Assembly: GCA_963757395.1 (NCBI GenBank)
Contig: CAVWRK010000001.1
Location: 124,001 to 188,000, forward strand
Source: DATAOG01 sp963757395
Lineage (GTDB): Bacteria > Pseudomonadota > Alphaproteobacteria > Geminicoccales > Geminicoccaceae
Reading direction: 5' to 3'
Length of the DNA: 64,000 bases
The position numbers and the translations under genes were made by a program. Position 1 is the stretch's first letter, and each line of letters starts with the position of its first letter. Below the pieces are notes generated by a model, which saw only the letters and a list, made by a program, of their open reading frames with translations, did no database searches and was not told the DNA's origin. This document shows, in pieces, positions 54,706-63,307 of this stretch.

Positions 54706-55299
54706 TTACAGACCGCTCGCGGCGTAGATGGCATCGATGTCGGGATCCAGCCCTGGCGGATCGAGGTGGAGGGCGCCGCGCCGCCGGATCGAGGTCCGGA
54801 ACTCCTGCTCGCCAGCCGTGCGATGGTGATGCACCACCAGGCGGCGCTGGGTATCGACCAGTAGATAGTGCGCCAGGCTCGGCAACCCGGCGTAACCCGC
54901 AAGCTTGATGGTGAAATCCCGGTCGCGGGTGCTGACGGAGAGGACTTCGACGACAATCAGGGGCTCTGGAACGAGCATGCCCGCGGGCACTTTGGCGCAG
55001 GTCACGACGACATCGGGCTCGAAGGCCGTCTCGGCGTCGATCTGAACCTTCGGGCCCGAGACGAAGACCTCGCAGTCGTGGCCGGCCTCAGCCAGCGCCG
55101 CGGTCAGCGCATGGTCGATCCGGCGCTTGATGCGAGCGTGGGTGACCGTCTCCGCCGCCATGGCGTGGGCGGGTGTCGGTCCACGCGCGGGTACGGGCTC
55201 GCCCTCGATCAACTCCCAACGCTCGCCCTCCGGGCGCCGGCTCGCCCATTCCAAGAAAGACGCGACCGTCATCCGCTCGAGGGCAAGGTCACCCGTCAT
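54706..55299 (-). CDS. Uma2 family (PD-(D/E)xK-like) protein
   Basis: A 197-residue protein: MTVASFLEWASRRPEGERWELIEGEPV at the start, then the nuclease-like core FEPDVVVTC ... PLIVVEVLSVSTRDRDFTIKLAGYAGLPSL with the Asp, Glu and Lys pattern. The Uma2/DUF820 family is widespread in cyanobacteria and some proteobacteria. Its fold is restriction-endonuclease-like but the role is unproven. It stands alone on the minus strand. Confidence 0.88.
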   Translation of the reverse strand: MTGDLALERMTVASFLEWASRRPEGERWELIEGEPVPARGPTPAHAMAAETVTHARIKRRIDHALTAALAEAGHDCEVFVSGPKVQIDAETAFEPDVVVTCAKVPAGMLVPEPLIVVEVLSVSTRDRDFTIKLAGYAGLPSLAHYLLVDTQRRLVVHHHRTAGEQEFRTSIRRRGALHLDPPGLDPDIDAIYAASGL

Positions 55300-55442
55300 C
55301 TCCAGTCCCCGGTGGGCATGATCCAGCTCGCATCAAGGACCGCCCATGGGGAAAGGTCAACGGATAGCCAGGCAGAGATACCACTCCCGAAAGCCTCGGC
55401 GTGCGATCACCGGTGGGGGTCGGGGTTTGCCTTCGCCCGCCA

Positions 55443-55637
55443 TCAGGCAGCGGTTTGAACCTCGGTGGAACTCTGCGCCGGCGCCGCCCGTGTGGCCGGC
55501 TTGCCGTACAGGCGCTGGAAGCCGGCGCGCACCGCGCGCACGACCTCGGGGTCGCGGTCGCGCCAGTAGCCCGGGCTCTTCATCAACGTGATCAGACGCT
55601 GGACTTCCTGCTTCTCGAACTCGACAGCTGCGCTCAT
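55443..55637 (-). CDS. Conserved small hypothetical protein
   Basis: A 64-residue protein starting MSAAVEFEKQEVQRLITLMKSPGYWRD, then EVVRAVRAGFQRLYGK. AAGAAGG lies just before the ATG at 55637. Short proteins with SPGYWRDRDPE are common hypotheticals in this group of bacteria and sometimes accompany phage-like genes. No function can be given. Confidence 0.5.
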   Translation of the reverse strand: MSAAVEFEKQEVQRLITLMKSPGYWRDRDPEVVRAVRAGFQRLYGKPATRAAPAQSSTEVQTAA

Positions 55638-56025
55638 TGCCTTCTTCCCCAAGGCTTTTTGCCGGTTTGATCGGAGTGCGCTACGCGCGCTTAGGAACTC
55701 CAGTATTCATCTTACAGTTGAAAAAAGCAAGCCTTGGCAACCCCCAACCCGCTCGCTCGTGTTGGCGCCGGGATCGATCAACTTGTGAAATGGTTGATCT
55801 TGACTGTTAATCCAACTTCTTAAGTTCGCCCAATCTCGAAGCGGCTCACCGTGGCCGGATTGCCACACCGCCCGGCCGGGGTTCGCGTCTCGCCGCCGCA
55901 GCGCTCAGCTCCTCGCCTCGGGGGGCGATCCGAGTCGCGGTCCGGTGTCGCCGGCTCGAGAACAGCGTCTTGACGGCGTCGCGGCCGATACGTCACACCA
56001 AGGCATCTCCAGGGGGGAAAGGCTG
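55638..56025. other. Regulatory gap upstream of the amidohydrolase cluster
   Basis: 388 bases. Bases 55690-55830 are markedly AT-richer than the flanks and contain the inverted repeat annotated at 55776-55799, so this is probably the promoter region of the genes starting at 56026. TTGACT at 55800-55805 is a possible -35. The ribosome site GGGGGGAAAGG precedes the ATG. Confidence 0.45.
55776..55799. promoter_or_regulatory. Inverted repeat, operator-like
   Basis: GATCAAC and GTTGATC form a perfect 7-base inverted repeat around a 10-base spacer. Two half-sites about 17 bases centre to centre suit a dimeric regulator. It is followed at once by TTGACT, a possible -35, so a bound repressor would block transcription of the amidohydrolase gene 226 bases on. 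Confidence 0.4.
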
Positions 56026-57168
56026 ATGTACGATCTGGTGATCCGAGGTGGGCGGGTGATCGATCCGGCCCAAGGCCGCGACGAGCACAGCGACGTGGCG
56101 TTCCTGGACGGCAAGGTCGCCGCCGTCGAGCCGGTGATCGAGGCCAGCCAGGCGCGCGAGGTGATCGCGGCCGACGGCCGTCTCGTGGTGCCGGGGCTGA
56201 TCGACCTGCACACCCACGTCTACTGGGGCGGCACCAGCCTCAGCGTCAAGCCGGAGCCAGTGGCGCTGCGCTCGGGCGCGACCACGCTGGTCGATGCCGG
56301 CAGCGCCGGGCCCGGCAACTTCCACGGCTTTCGCGCCCACATCATCGAGCCCTCGCCGGTCCGGATTCTCCCGTATCTCAACATCTCGTTCGCCGGCATC
56401 TTCGCGTTCTCGAAGTCGGTGATGGTCGGCGAATGCAGCGACGTCCGCCTGCTCGACGCCCGCGAATGCCTCGAGGTCGCGGAGCGCAACCGTGATCTGA
56501 TCGTCGGCATCAAGGTCCGGATCGGGCGCAACACCAGCGAGGGCTACGGCGTGTTCCCGCTCGAGCTGGCGATCGAGGTCGCGCAGGAGCTGGACCTGCC
56601 GGTGATGGCCCACATCGACTTCCCGCCGCCCTCGCGCAAGGACATGCTCGAGCGGCTGCGCAAGGGTGACGTGTTGACCCACTGCTACCGGCCGTTTCCG
56701 AACGCGCCCGTGGTCCGGGGCGAGATCCGGCCCGAGATGTGGGAGGCGCGCGAGCGCGGCGTCATCTTCGACATCGGCCACGGCATGGGCGGCTTCGGCT
56801 TCGCCTCGACCCGGCCGATGCTGGACGCGGGTTTTCTCCCAGATGTGATCAGCAGCGACGTCCACATCCTGTCCGAGCATGGCCCGGCGTTCGATCTGCT
56901 GCACGCCATGTCCAAGCTGATGTGCCTCGGCATGCCGCTGATCGAGGTGATCCGGGCGGCGACCGCGCGGCCGGCCGAGGCGCTCCGCCGGCCGGACCTC
57001 GGCACGCTCGCCCCGGGTGCGGTCGGCGATGCCGTGGTCCTGAACCTGGCTTCGGGCGCCTTCGACTACGTCGACGTCATGGGCGAGCGGATTGCCGGGG
57101 ATCGCCGGCTCGAGGTCGAGGCGATCGTCATCGGCGGCAAGCCCTGGTCCGGGGACGGGGTGGCCTGA
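56026..57168 (+). CDS. Amidohydrolase/deacetylase family metallohydrolase
   Basis: A 380-residue TIM-barrel amidohydrolase of the dihydroorotase-like group. Metal ligands: HTHVYWGG (His-x-His), the Lys in GIKVRIG that is usually carbamylated, AHIDFPPP, DIGHGMGGF and the Asp in SSDVH. It hydrolyses a cyclic amide or N-acyl group. A GGGGGG-AAAGG ribosome site precedes ATG 56026. The stop overlaps the next start (TGATG), so the two proteins are probably made together. Substrate unknown. Confidence 0.88.
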   Translation: MYDLVIRGGRVIDPAQGRDEHSDVAFLDGKVAAVEPVIEASQAREVIAADGRLVVPGLIDLHTHVYWGGTSLSVKPEPVALRSGATTLVDAGSAGPGNFHGFRAHIIEPSPVRILPYLNISFAGIFAFSKSVMVGECSDVRLLDARECLEVAERNRDLIVGIKVRIGRNTSEGYGVFPLELAIEVAQELDLPVMAHIDFPPPSRKDMLERLRKGDVLTHCYRPFPNAPVVRGEIRPEMWEARERGVIFDIGHGMGGFGFASTRPMLDAGFLPDVISSDVHILSEHGPAFDLLHAMSKLMCLGMPLIEVIRAATARPAEALRRPDLGTLAPGAVGDAVVLNLASGAFDYVDVMGERIAGDRRLEVEAIVIGGKPWSGDGVA

Positions 57169-58355
57169 TGAGCCGGAGCTATCGGGCGCTCTACACCTAT
57201 GCCTGGGACCTTGCCGACGAGGGCCTGGAGACAGCACTCGGGCGCATCCGGCCGACCGGCATCAACACCATCACGCTCGCCGCGAGCTACCACGCCGGCA
57301 AGTTCCTCCGCCCGCACGGGGCGAGCGGCAAGGTCTATTTTCCGACCGACGGCACGGTCTATTTCCGGGCCCGGCCCGAGCGCTACGGCCAGATCAAGCC
57401 CTTGGTCAACCCGCTGGTCGCCGAGTTCGATGCCTTGGCCGAGCTGGAAAAACGGGCGGCAGATCTCGACCGGGTCGCCTGGGTGGTCTGCTGCCACAAT
57501 ACGCCGCTTGGGCAGCTGCATCCCGAGCTCACCTCCCGCAACGCCTTCGGCGATCCCTATCCCTACAGCCTGTGCCCGGCCCATCCGGCGGTCCGCGACT
57601 ACGTGGTCAATCTCTGTGCCGATCTCGCCGACCGCTACGACCTCGCCGGGATCGCGCTCGAGACCCCGGGCTGGCTGCCCTACGACCACGGCTTCCACCA
57701 CGAGTTCGCGCTGCTGCCGCTCGACCGCTTCGCCAAGACCCTGCTGGCGCTCTGCTTCGCCGAGAGCACGCGCCGGGCCGCCCACGCCGCCGGCATCGAT
57801 GCCGAGCGCCTGCAGGCCAAGACGCGAGCCCTGCTCGAGCGCTACCTCGAGGCCGACCTCGCCGTGCCCGATCCGCTCGCGACCGAGTGGTGGCTCGCGG
57901 ATGTGGTGAGCGATCCCGAGTTCGCGGCCTTCCTGCACTGGCGCTGCCGGGTGGTTTCCGACCTCGTCGCCGCGGTCAAGGCGGCCCTGCCGGCGACCAC
58001 GCGCCTCGCGGTCATCCCGACCGTCCAGCGCCCGCCCGCCGCCTGCTGGCTCGAGGGCAGCGATTTTTCCCTGTTGGCCGGTGCCGCCGACGCGCTCGAG
58101 GTGCCCGCCTATCAGCCGAGCGCCGCCGAGGTCTTTCTCAGCGCCTGGGATGTCCGCCGGCGGGCGGGCGACGACGCGACCCTGAACTTCATCCTCCGGC
58201 CCAGCTTCCCGGACCTCGCGAACGGCGCCGAGACCGTTGCGGCGGCGCTCCGCCTGAAAGAGGTCGGCATGGCCGGCCTCGCCTTCTACAACTACGGCCA
58301 CCTGCGGCTTGCGAGCCTCGAGCGCATTGCCGCCGCCCTGGCCGCTATAGGATAG
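57168..58355 (+). CDS. Uncharacterised ~395-aa protein, possible TIM barrel
   Basis: It starts MSRSYRALYTYAWDLADEGLETAL. Segments: GINTITLAASYHAGKFLRPHG, VYFPTDGTVYF, RVAWVVCCHNTPLGQ, PYPYSLCPAHPAVRDYV, GIALETPGWLPYDHGFHHEF, and a C-terminal GMAGLAFYNYGHL. Repeating strand-helix units and clustered His, Tyr and Trp suggest a TIM barrel related to glycosidase-like hypotheticals. I do not know the family. It is translationally coupled to the amidohydrolase, so it likely acts on the same compound. Confidence 0.75.
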   Translation: MSRSYRALYTYAWDLADEGLETALGRIRPTGINTITLAASYHAGKFLRPHGASGKVYFPTDGTVYFRARPERYGQIKPLVNPLVAEFDALAELEKRAADLDRVAWVVCCHNTPLGQLHPELTSRNAFGDPYPYSLCPAHPAVRDYVVNLCADLADRYDLAGIALETPGWLPYDHGFHHEFALLPLDRFAKTLLALCFAESTRRAAHAAGIDAERLQAKTRALLERYLEADLAVPDPLATEWWLADVVSDPEFAAFLHWRCRVVSDLVAAVKAALPATTRLAVIPTVQRPPAACWLEGSDFSLLAGAADALEVPAYQPSAAEVFLSAWDVRRRAGDDATLNFILRPSFPDLANGAETVAAALRLKEVGMAGLAFYNYGHLRLASLERIAAALAAIG

Positions 58356-58363
58356 GGAACAAG

Positions 58364-58597
58364 ATGGCCCAGCTCCTGATTCGCGATCTCGACGCCGAGG
58401 TCCTGGCGCGGCTCAAGGAGCAAGCGCGCCAAAATCATCGATCCCTGCAGGGCGCGGCCAGGGCGATCCTCGAGCAGGCCGCAGAGACCGCGACCCGCGA
58501 CGAGGCCTTGGCGATGATCGGCAAGTGGCAGCGCAGATGGGGTGAGCACGTCTTCTCGGACAGCACGCAGCTGATCCGTGGGGATCGGGACCCTTGA
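58364..58597 (+). CDS. Ribbon-helix-helix antitoxin (FitA/VapB-like)
   Basis: A 77-residue protein: MAQLLIRDLDAEVLARLKEQARQNHRSLQGAARAIL is an RHH DNA-binding fold as in FitA. A toxin-binding tail follows, with WQRRWGEHVFSDSTQLIRGDRD. The FitB/VapC toxin that should overlap the stop is cut short (see 58594-58632). It is therefore an orphan antitoxin unless it pairs with a distant toxin. Confidence 0.82.
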   Translation: MAQLLIRDLDAEVLARLKEQARQNHRSLQGAARAILEQAAETATRDEALAMIGKWQRRWGEHVFSDSTQLIRGDRDP

Positions 58598-58632
58598 GCG
58601 GCTTCATGGTCGACGGTAGGACCGCGAGGTAG
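58594..58632 (+). pseudogene. Start of a PIN-domain (VapC/FitB) toxin, truncated
   Basis: Overlapping the antitoxin stop, TTG opens LSGFMVDGRTAR and a stop. FitB/VapC toxins normally start M-x-G-F-V-V-D-A-S with the first PIN-domain Asp at this place, and here the Asp is present. All further PIN residues are missing, so the toxin gene has lost about 120 codons. Confidence 0.5.
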
Positions 58633-58677
58633 CGGTAGAGCTGGCGGGCCCGAAGGATTGGATCGGCCGAGGAGAGG

Positions 58678-59479
58678 ATGAAGGTGCGCTACGCCGACAA
58701 GGTCGTGCTGATCACCGGGGCCGGGCGTGGCATCGGGCGGGCCACGGCGTCACGGTTGGCGGGCGAAGGCGCGACGCTCGCGATTCTCGATCGCGACGAG
58801 GCGGCGGCCGACGCGGCCGCGGCGGCGCTCTCTGAGGCCGGCGCGAAGGCGCTGGCGCTCGCTGCCGACATCACCGAGCGGCCGGCGATCGAGGCGGCAA
58901 TCGAGCAGGCGCTCGGCCACTTCGGACGGATCGACGTGCTGGTCAACAACGCCGCCCGGGCGCTCAAGGGCAACCTCGAGCAGACCACGCCCGAAGACTG
59001 GGTTTCCGAGCTTGCCGGCACGCTGACCGGCGCCTTCCTGGTGACCCGGCTCGTCCTGCCGGGCATGGTGGAGCGCGGCCGGGGTGCGATCGTCAACGTC
59101 GGCTCGGTCAACGGCCTGCTGGCGCTCGGCAACCCCGCCTACAGCGCCGCCAAGGCGGGCCTTTTGAACTTCACCAAATCGCTCGCGACCGAATATGGGA
59201 AAAACGGCATCCGCGCCAACATGGTGAGCCCGGGCACGATCCGGACCGAGAGCCCGAGCTGGCAAAAGCGCCAGGCCCTCGATCCGGACGTGTTCGAGAA
59301 GCTTGCCCGCTGGTACCCGGTCGGCCGGGTCGGGCCGGCCCGAGGACATCGCCGCCGCGATCGCTTTCCTGGCTGCCGACGAGGCCGCCTTCGTCAACGG
59401 CGCCAACCTCGTGGTCGACGGCGGCCTCACCGCCGGCAACGCCCCGATGATCGCCGAGCTGACGATCGAGACGCGTTAG
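58678..59479 (+). CDS. Short-chain dehydrogenase/reductase, one frameshift
   Basis: About 266 residues when joined. The Rossmann motif is VLITGAGRGIGRATA, NNAA follows, catalytic Ser is in NVGSVNG, and Y-x3-K is in YSAAKAG. After YPVGRVG the frame shifts near 59337 and continues RPEDIAAAIAFLAADEAAFVNGANLVVDGGLTAGN, the usual SDR ending (span 3n+1). GAGGAGAGG precedes the ATG. Probably an NAD(P)-dependent alcohol or ketone oxidoreductase. Substrate unknown. Confidence 0.88.
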
Positions 59480-59567
59480 GTCCGGACCAGCAGCCCCCAG
59501 TCTTCATTCGAGGTTGCGCACCGAGGCGATCGGGCGAACAATTGCCCTCCGCCATAGGAGAGGGCAG

Positions 59568-59954
59568 ATGGCTCTGCCGATCCAGATCATCCTGACCCGG
59601 CAGCTCGCCGGCTATCTGAGCGTGCCGCTGTTCCTGGTCGATCCGAACGGTGATCTGCTGTTCTACAACGAGCCCGCCGAGGCGATCCTCGGGCGGCGGT
59701 TCGATGAGACCGGTGCGATGCCGGCTGCGGTCTGGTCGGCGATGCTGCCCGCGGTCGACGATCAGGGCCAGCCGATCCCTTCTGCCGAGCGGCCGCTGAT
59801 GATCGCGCTCGCCCAGCACCGGCCGGTCTACAAGCGGTTCTTCCTCCAAGGCATGAACGGCGTGCGCCGCAAGATCGAGGTCGTGTCGATCCCGATCCTT
59901 GGCCTTCAAGGCGAGTTCCTGGGCGCGGCCGCCCTGTTCTGGGAGATCGAGTGA
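59568..59954 (+). CDS. PAS-like domain protein
   Basis: A 128-residue protein starting MALPIQIILTRQLAGYLSVP. LFLVDPNGDLLFYNEPAEAILGRRFDETG matches the first half of a PAS domain (the DxNGxxxYxN motif), and IEVVSIPILGLQGEFLGAAALFWEIE is the closing strand pair. The whole protein is one PAS fold with no output domain. GGAGAGGGCAG precedes the ATG. The stop is 2 bases from the hydrolase start, so the two may form a functional pair. Confidence 0.75.
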   Translation: MALPIQIILTRQLAGYLSVPLFLVDPNGDLLFYNEPAEAILGRRFDETGAMPAAVWSAMLPAVDDQGQPIPSAERPLMIALAQHRPVYKRFFLQGMNGVRRKIEVVSIPILGLQGEFLGAAALFWEIE

Positions 59955-59956
59955 CG

Positions 59957-60813
59957 ATGCGCGTGACCCTGTTCGGCACCCGCGGCTCGGTCGCAGCACC
60001 AGGACCCGAGACCGCGCGCTACGGCGGCAACACCTCGACCGTCGAGGTCCAGGGCGACGACGGCACGCTGCTCGTGCTCGACGCCGGCACCGGCATCCGC
60101 CGGCTCGGCGCCCAGATCCCCAGGCGACCAGGCGGGTCGACATCCTGCTGACCCATCTGCACATGGACCACATCCAGGGGCTGGGCTTCTTCGGCCCGCT
60201 CTACAACCCGGGCATCGAGGTCCACATCTGGGGCCCGGCCAGCGGCACGCTCTCGCTCGAGGCCCGCCTGTCGCGCTATCTCTCGCCGCCCCTGTTCCCG
60301 GTCCACCTGCGCGACCTGCCCGGCATCATCTGTCACGAGGTGCCGCGGCCGCCCTTCGAGATCGGGCCGTTCCGCATTCAGACGGCGCTGGTCTGCCATC
60401 CGAACCCGACCGTCGGCTACCGGATCGAGGAGCAGGGCCGGGTCGTGGCCTACCTGCCCGACCACGAGCCCGTGCTCGGCCTCCAGGGCAAGTGGCTCGA
60501 GCCGGAGTGGACCTCGGGCTACGACCTCGCGGCCGGCGCCGACCTGCTGATCCACGACGCGCAGTACACCGAGCGCAATACGCCGCACTGCGTCGGCTGG
60601 GGGCACAGCACCTATCGCCACGCCTTCGAGTTCGCCGCCCGGGTCGGCGCCAAGGAGATCGTCCTGTTCCACCACGACCCCTCGCACGACGACGAGACCC
60701 TCGACCGGTTGCTCGCGGACGCGGTCGGCCGCTTCAAGCCCGCCTTTCGCGTCTCCGGCGGCTGCGAGGGCGCGGTGTTCGAGGTCGGCTCGAGCCACCG
60801 TCCCGCGGCTTGA
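59957..60813 (+). CDS. Metallo-beta-lactamase-fold hydrolase, one frameshift
   Basis: About 285 residues. The first part MRVTLFGTRGSVAAPGPETARYGGNTSTVEV and VLDAGTGIRRLGAQ is in one frame. After ~60120 (one base missing) it continues RRVDILLTHLHMDHIQGL, the His-x-His-x-Asp-His zinc motif, then HPNPTVGYRIEEQG, ADLLIHDAQYT and ALVCH. RGSxxxPGPExxRYGGNTSxVE is the class found with cyclic-nucleotide phosphodiesterase or PhnP-like enzymes. Coupled to the PAS gene. Confidence 0.83.
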
Positions 60814-60885
60814 CGGCAAGGCCCGCCCAACCGCCGCCCGAAGCGGTGCATCCCGCGCGACGGCGCCTGCTGCCCCTGATGGCGG

Positions 60886-61190
60886 TCAGGATTTCTCCTG
60901 CCGCAGCCCGTCGAGCAGCACCTGCGCCGCGCCGGCGCGCAGTCCCAGACCACGGCTGCTGCCAGGTCCAGTCGCCTTTGGCTTGCGCTGCCCGGGTGAT
61001 CTCACCCGCCGCCGCGAGCCCCATCGAGCGCCTCCTCCGGGCGATCGTCGGTCGCCGTCCGACGCCGCGCCGGCCGAAGTTCCGCAACGACCTCGTCCCG
61101 CTCGGTCACGAGCACGGTCTCGCCGGCTTTCGCCAGACGGACGTATTCGGACAGCCGGGCCTCGAGCTGCTTGATCCCGACGACGTTCAT
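60886..61190 (-). CDS. Phd/YefM-type antitoxin, two frameshifts
   Basis: From ATG 61190: MNVVGIKQLEARLSEYVRLAKAGETVLVTERDEVVAEL, the Phd/YefM DNA-binding N-terminus. The frame shifts near 61030 to LAAAGEITRAAQAKGDWTW, then near 60965 to SSRGLGLRAGAAQVLLDGLRQEKS and a stop at 60886-60888. The span is 3n+2, as for two inserted bases. The tail is the toxin-binding helix. No toxin gene follows on either side. It is divergent from recQ. Confidence 0.7.
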
Positions 61191-61309
61191 GCGAGAACCG
61201 TAGTTTCGGTGGTTACCGCGTCGCATCCCGTTGCCACGTTCCCAACCGCGGCGCGCTGTGGTAATCGTTCCTCAACCGTTGGTGTCGCCTCGATTTCTGC
61301 GAGGACAGT

Positions 61310-63254
61310 GTGCGTGCGCCCATGACAAGTCCGCCTGGTGCGCCGGGCCGGCCGGCCGATCCGCGATCGGTCCTGCACGACGTCTTCGGCTTCAGCGCCT
61401 TCAGGGGCCAGCAGGAGGCGATCGTGTCCTGCGTGGTCGACGGCGGCGACGCGCTGGTCGTGATGCCGACCGGCAGCGGCAAGTCGCTCTGCTATCAGAT
61501 CCCGGCCCTGCTCCGCGCCGGCACCGCGATCGTCGTCAGCCCCTTGATCGCGCTGATGGAGGATCAGGTGATGGCGCTGCGCCAGCTCGGCCTGCGCGCG
61601 GCGTTCCTGAACTCGAGCCTCCTGCCCGAGGAGCAGAGCCGGGTCCGCCGGCAGACTCTCGCGGGCGAGCTCGACCTGCTCTACCTGGCGCCCGAGCGGC
61701 TCCTGAGCGACGGCTTCCTTGCCTGGCTCGACCAGGTGCCGATCGCGCTGTTCGCGATCGACGAGGCGCACTGCGTCTCGCAGTGGGGCCACGACTTCCG
61801 CCCGGAGTATCTCGAGCTCGCCGTGCTGCACGAGCGCTGGCCCAGGGTCCCGAGAATCGCGCTGACCGCGACCGCCGATCTGCCGACCCGGCGCGAGATC
61901 GCGGCCAAGCTCGGCCTGGACGACGCGCGCATGTTCTTCGGCGGCTTCGATCGCCCGAACATCTGCTACCGGGTCACGCCCAAGGCCAGCGCGTCCGCCC
62001 AGCTGGTCCGGTTCCTGCGCGCCGAGCCCGCCGACCATGCCGGCATCGTCTACTGCCTCTCCCGCCGGCGCACCGAGGAGACCGCGGCCGCAGCTGCTGC
62101 GCGAGGGCTGGAGCGCGCTTCCCTATCACGCCGGCCTGACCGCCGACGTCCGGCGCGCGACCCAGCGCAAATTCGTCAACGACGAGGCGCGCATCATCGT
62201 CGCCACGGTCGCGTTCGGGATGGGCATCGACAAGCCGGACGTGCGCTTCGTCTACCACCTCGATCCGCCCAAGAGCCTCGAGGCCTACTATCAGGAGACC
62301 GGCCGCGCCGGCCGCGATGGCCTGCCGGCTGTCGCGATGATGACCTGGGGGGTCGGCGACGTCGCCCAGCTCCGCCAGTTCATCACCGCCGGCAACAACG
62401 ACGAGCGCCAGCGGGTCGAGCACCACAAGCTCAGCGCGCTGCTCGGGTTCTGCGAGACGGCCGGCTGCCGGCGCCAGGTTCTGCTGCAATATTTCGGGGA
62501 GACGCTGACCGCGCCTTGCGGCAACTGCGACACCTGCCTCGAGCCGGTCGCAACCTGGGACGGCACGATCGCGACCCAAAAGGCGTTGTCGGCGGTCCGC
62601 CGGACCGGTGAGCGCTTCGGCCAGAGCTATCTGATCGACCTGCTGCTCGGCCAGACGAACGAGCGCATGACGCGGTTCGGTCACGACCAGCTGCCGACCT
62701 TCGGGGTCGGGGCGGACCTCGACCGGCGGGTCTGGCAGTCGGTGTTCCGGCAGCTCGTGGCCGGCGGTTTCCTCGAGGTCGACCTCGACGGCTACGGCGG
62801 GCTGCGCCTTGCCGGCGATGCCGCCAGGGTTCTGCGCGGCCAGCGCACGCTCGAGCTGCGCCACGATCCGGCGCCGGCGCGCGGCCGGCGCGCGGCCAGG
62901 GGTGCGGCACAGGCGGCGCCCGCCGGCCTCGCGAGCGCTGCCGATCGCGAACTGTTCGAGGCGCTCCGCGCCAAACGGCGGGAGGTCGCCAAGGCGAACG
63001 GCCTGGCCCCGTTCATGGTGTTCCCCGATCGCACTCTGATCGAGCTGGCGCAGAGGAAGCCCGCCAACGTCTGGGCTCTGGGGACCATCCACGGCGTCGG
63101 AGAGGTCAAGCGCGAGCGCTGGGGTGAGGATTTCCTCGGGGTGATCCGGGAGTTCGCCGCGACCTCTGACCCCGAGCGCTTCGCGCCGCTCGCAACGGTC
63201 AGGACACGGCGTTCGGCGTGGCTGGCGGCCGCCCTCCGGCGGGGGCGGCGTTGA
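61310..63254 (+). CDS. recQ: ATP-dependent DNA helicase RecQ, one frameshift
   Basis: About 648 residues when joined. Motifs: FRGQQEAI, MPTGSGKSLCYQ (Walker A), SPLIALMEDQV, IDEAHCVSQWGHDFRPEY (DEAH), LTATA, IVYCLSR; frameshift near 62090 (span 3n+1); then YHAGL, VATVAFGMGIDKPDVRFVYH, QETGRAGRDG, the RQC zinc site C...C...CGNCDTC and a C-terminal HRDC domain (DRELFEALRAKRREVA). It unwinds DNA 3'-5' in recombination repair. The GTG start at 61310 follows GAGGA at good spacing; ATG 61322 is the alternative. Confidence 0.9.
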
Positions 63255-63307
63255 CAGGCCATGGGCCGGCTGGCACCGTCGGGGCGGAGGCGGAGCGTGG
63301 GAACCCG

